64,000 nt of DNA, taken from positions 1,554,126-1,618,125 of the forward strand of contig NZ_JAFBGM010000001.1 of NCBI RefSeq assembly GCF_016811105.1, in the 5' to 3' direction. The notes below the pieces were generated by a model. The model made no database searches. It saw only the letters and a list, made by a program, of their open reading frames with translations, and was not told where the DNA came from. Positions 62,362 through 64,000 of this stretch are shown piece after piece. The position numbers and the translations under genes were made by a program. Source of the stretch: Aurantibacter crassamenti (lineage in GTDB: Bacteria; Bacteroidota; Bacteroidia; Flavobacteriales; Flavobacteriaceae). Numbering within the stretch: the stretch's first letter is position 1; each line of letters begins with the position of its first letter.

Positions 62362-63492
62362 TTAATCAGAAAAAGTAAAGTCTGGTAGTTTCATTAACTC
62401 ACCACCCTTCATAGCAGACTCATGAGATAAAATACCCACACAGGTCATATTTGCTGATTGTTTAGCATTTGGGTAGGGTGCCGATTTTGTGATTAGAGCA
62501 TTTACAAATTCATGTACCAAATGTGGATGTGAGCCACCATGGCCAGCACCTTGTGTAAATGATAAATGTTGATGCTCATCGTCATCATAGACTCCTTTAG
62601 TTGTAAAATGCTGAATTTCTTTTGGAAGTAATTTTGCGAAATCAGGGCATTCAGTTTCCTTAGGTATTTCTGGCTCAGGCTTTTTAGCAGTATGAACCAC
62701 TAATGGTTTGCCTTCAATTAATGGCCATTCTACAGATTTTTTAGAACCATATACTTCAAAACTTTCACGATACTGACGTGCAACATCAAAAAGAGATCGA
62801 TAAACTTGAGCGCTCAAATCTGAATTTCTGAATTTAATATGAGTAGTTTCTACTGCAAAAGGCGAGTTGTATTCTTTTATTAACTCTTCACGAATAGTAC
62901 CAGATCCAAAGCAAGAAACATATTCAGCTTCTGATTGGGTTAAACCTAAAACGGGGCCAACACAATGTGTAGCGTAATGCATAGGTGGTAAGCCAGGCCA
63001 GTAGTTTGGCCATCCATCCATATCTTGCTGATGGCTTGCTTTTAGAAACTGCACTTTACCAAGATCACCATTTTCATAAAGTTCTTTCATGTACAAAAAT
63101 TCACGCGCGTACACTACAGTTTCCATCATCATGTAGGTTAGGCCTGTTGTTTCGCACAAACGAACAATTTCTTCACATTCCTCAACTGAGGTAGCCATTG
63201 GTACCGTACAAGCAACATGCTTGCCAGCTTTAAGCGCTTTTATTGATTGTTCACCATGATTTGGAATAGGTGTATTTATGTGAACAGCATCAACATCTGG
63301 ATCTTTTAGTAATTCGTCATATGAAGTATATATCTTTTCAATCTTAAAAAGGTCTCCTAACTCATTCAACTTAGATTCGTTTCGTTGACAAATTGCAATC
63401 AGATTTGCATTCGGATGTTTTTGATAAATAGGAATAAACTCAGCGCCAAAACCAAGTCCAACGATAGCTATATTAATTTTTTTATCACTCAT
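62362..63492 (-). CDS. Gfo/Idh/MocA-family oxidoreductase
   Basis: NAD(P)-dependent dehydrogenase-like protein of 376 residues with the Rossmann loop GLGFGAEFIP, the conserved segment HVACTVPMATSVEEC (where the usual EKP reads TVP, so the normal catalytic Lys is missing), and a C-terminal part with HQHLSFTQGAGHGGSHPHL. The lost Lys suggests an altered or non-redox reaction. It is convergent with the rhamnose operon (4 bp gap to the Dabb gene) and pairs with an epimerase gene 10 bp upstream, a common Gfo/Idh plus isomerase module. Confidence 0.87.
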   Translation of the reverse strand: MSDKKINIAIVGLGFGAEFIPIYQKHPNANLIAICQRNESKLNELGDLFKIEKIYTSYDELLKDPDVDAVHINTPIPNHGEQSIKALKAGKHVACTVPMATSVEECEEIVRLCETTGLTYMMMETVVYAREFLYMKELYENGDLGKVQFLKASHQQDMDGWPNYWPGLPPMHYATHCVGPVLGLTQSEAEYVSCFGSGTIREELIKEYNSPFAVETTHIKFRNSDLSAQVYRSLFDVARQYRESFEVYGSKKSVEWPLIEGKPLVVHTAKKPEPEIPKETECPDFAKLLPKEIQHFTTKGVYDDDEHQHLSFTQGAGHGGSHPHLVHEFVNALITKSAPYPNAKQSANMTCVGILSHESAMKGGELMKLPDFTFSD

Positions 63493-63502
63493 TTTTATAG
63501 GT

Positions 63503-64000
63503 TTAAGAATTGAATGTTTGTTTTAAAAATTTAAGTCCCTCTGATGCAAATTCATCTTGGCTATTTGCAAGATGCTTCCAGATACACACGGCACCTGCTA
63601 ATTCTTTAATCTCAGGTGTAAAACTTTCAATGACCATGGCGCCAGAATAATTGATGTCTTCTAAGCCCATTTTAAAATCATTCCAAGGGGTTAAACCTGT
63701 GCCAGGAATTCCACGATGATTTTCTGAAACTTGTACATGAATTAATTTGTCACCAACTGAATTAATGGCTTCGCGAATGTTTTTTTCTTCAATAGTCATA
63801 TGAAATCCATCTAATAACACCTTGGCGTTTTCATGATTAATATCATCTACGAGACACATTACATCTTCAGCTGTGTTTACTAAATCTGATTCAAATCGAT
63901 TCAGTGGTTCAATTGCTATGTATTGGTTAAATTTTTTTGCTATTTCACATACCTTATACAGATTGCTAACTGCAAGTTCCCATTCATTATTTCGCTGCTC
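63503..64000 (-). CDS. Sugar 3-epimerase-like TIM-barrel protein (N-terminus beyond window)
   Basis: Partial gene: the frame stays open from the stop at 63503 to the window edge, so the ATG at 63859 is internal, not the start. Visible motifs are AIEPLNRFESD, the VLLDGFHMTIEEKN metal/Glu region, HVQVSENHRGIPGTG and VIESFTPEI. These are the marks of D-tagatose/D-psicose 3-epimerase-like enzymes. It is 10 bp from the Gfo/Idh gene and probably cotranscribed. The sugar substrate is unknown. Confidence 0.85.
   Translation of the reverse strand, partial: EQRNNEWELAVSNLYKVCEIAKKFNQYIAIEPLNRFESDLVNTAEDVMCLVDDINHENAKVLLDGFHMTIEEKNIREAINSVGDKLIHVQVSENHRGIPGTGLTPWNDFKMGLEDINYSGAMVIESFTPEIKELAGAVCIWKHLANSQDEFASEGLKFLKQTFNS

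Noticed and set aside
1-64000. CRISPR arrays, tRNA or rRNA genes, insertion sequences, integrases
   Set aside because: No regularly spaced direct repeats of CRISPR size, no tRNA cloverleaf or rRNA segments, and no transposase or integrase motifs were recognised by eye.

Overview
The window looks like part of a marine Flavobacteriaceae chromosome (Bacteroidetes; a Zobellia/Maribacter-like alga degrader is the best guess). Signs of this are low GC, SusC/SusD pairs, FecR plus ECF sigma signalling, many Bacteroidetes-type lipoproteins, and promoters matching the TTTG-N19-TAnnTTTG pattern. I see no rRNA, tRNA, CRISPR array, phage or insertion sequence.

Layout. (1) 1-9.3 kb: a SusC receptor with an STN signalling domain (cut by the window edge), its FecR anti-sigma factor and a sugar-acid operon (GntP permease, glucarate-dehydratase-like enolase, Tat-exported UxuA-like protein), with the partner ECF sigma gene divergent at 8.6 kb. 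(2) 9.3-37.1 kb: a co-directional alginate utilisation locus on the minus strand. It has two PL6 lyases, a PL7 and a PL17 lyase, a SusC/SusD pair, KdgF, three short-chain dehydrogenases, an ExuT-like MFS permease, KdgK, KdgA, a PPi-type phosphofructokinase, an Nramp-like transporter, a ManD mannonate dehydratase, a Gfo/Idh oxidoreductase, a sodium symporter and a GntR/FCD repressor (AusR-like). (3) 37.3-39.0 kb: a divergent Tat-signal TIM-barrel protein and an RraA-family protein, followed by about 1.1 kb without genes. (4) 40.1-46.7 kb: a small membrane peptide, YceI, a beta-barrel TonB receptor, a PQQ/cytochrome c dehydrogenase and an isomerase-like lipoprotein. (5) 46.8-52.9 kb: GH28, an esterase-GH43 fusion and a GH106-type rhamnosidase. 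(6) 53.2-62.4 kb: a divergent L-rhamnose operon (RhaM, GntR-LacI type regulator, RhaEW, RhaI, RhaB, LldD, NCS1-like permease, Dabb protein). (7) 62.4-64 kb: an oxidoreductase and an epimerase cut by the window edge.

How the genes fit together. Surface PL7/PL6/PL17 lyases would cut alginate, SusC/SusD would import oligomers, and exo-lyases would give unsaturated monomer. KdgF and SDR reductases would convert this to KDG, and KdgK/KdgA to pyruvate and glyceraldehyde-3-phosphate. ManD and its neighbours look like a side branch for saturated uronate. Region 5 would release rhamnose from a pectin-like or rhamnose/uronate polymer, and region 6 would turn it into DHAP and pyruvate via lactate.

The most striking non-coding signal is a 13-bp-periodic array of TTGGTWWACCA units at four places in the alginate locus. 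At both PL6 promoters it overlaps the -7 element. Other notable items are a candidate antisense sRNA in the SusC leader, an in-frame stop inside a lipoprotein signal peptide (29479-29481), a 12-bp motif shared by the FecR and GntP promoters, a 23-bp perfect inverted repeat, and an Nramp-like transporter lacking the canonical DPGN and MPH motifs.
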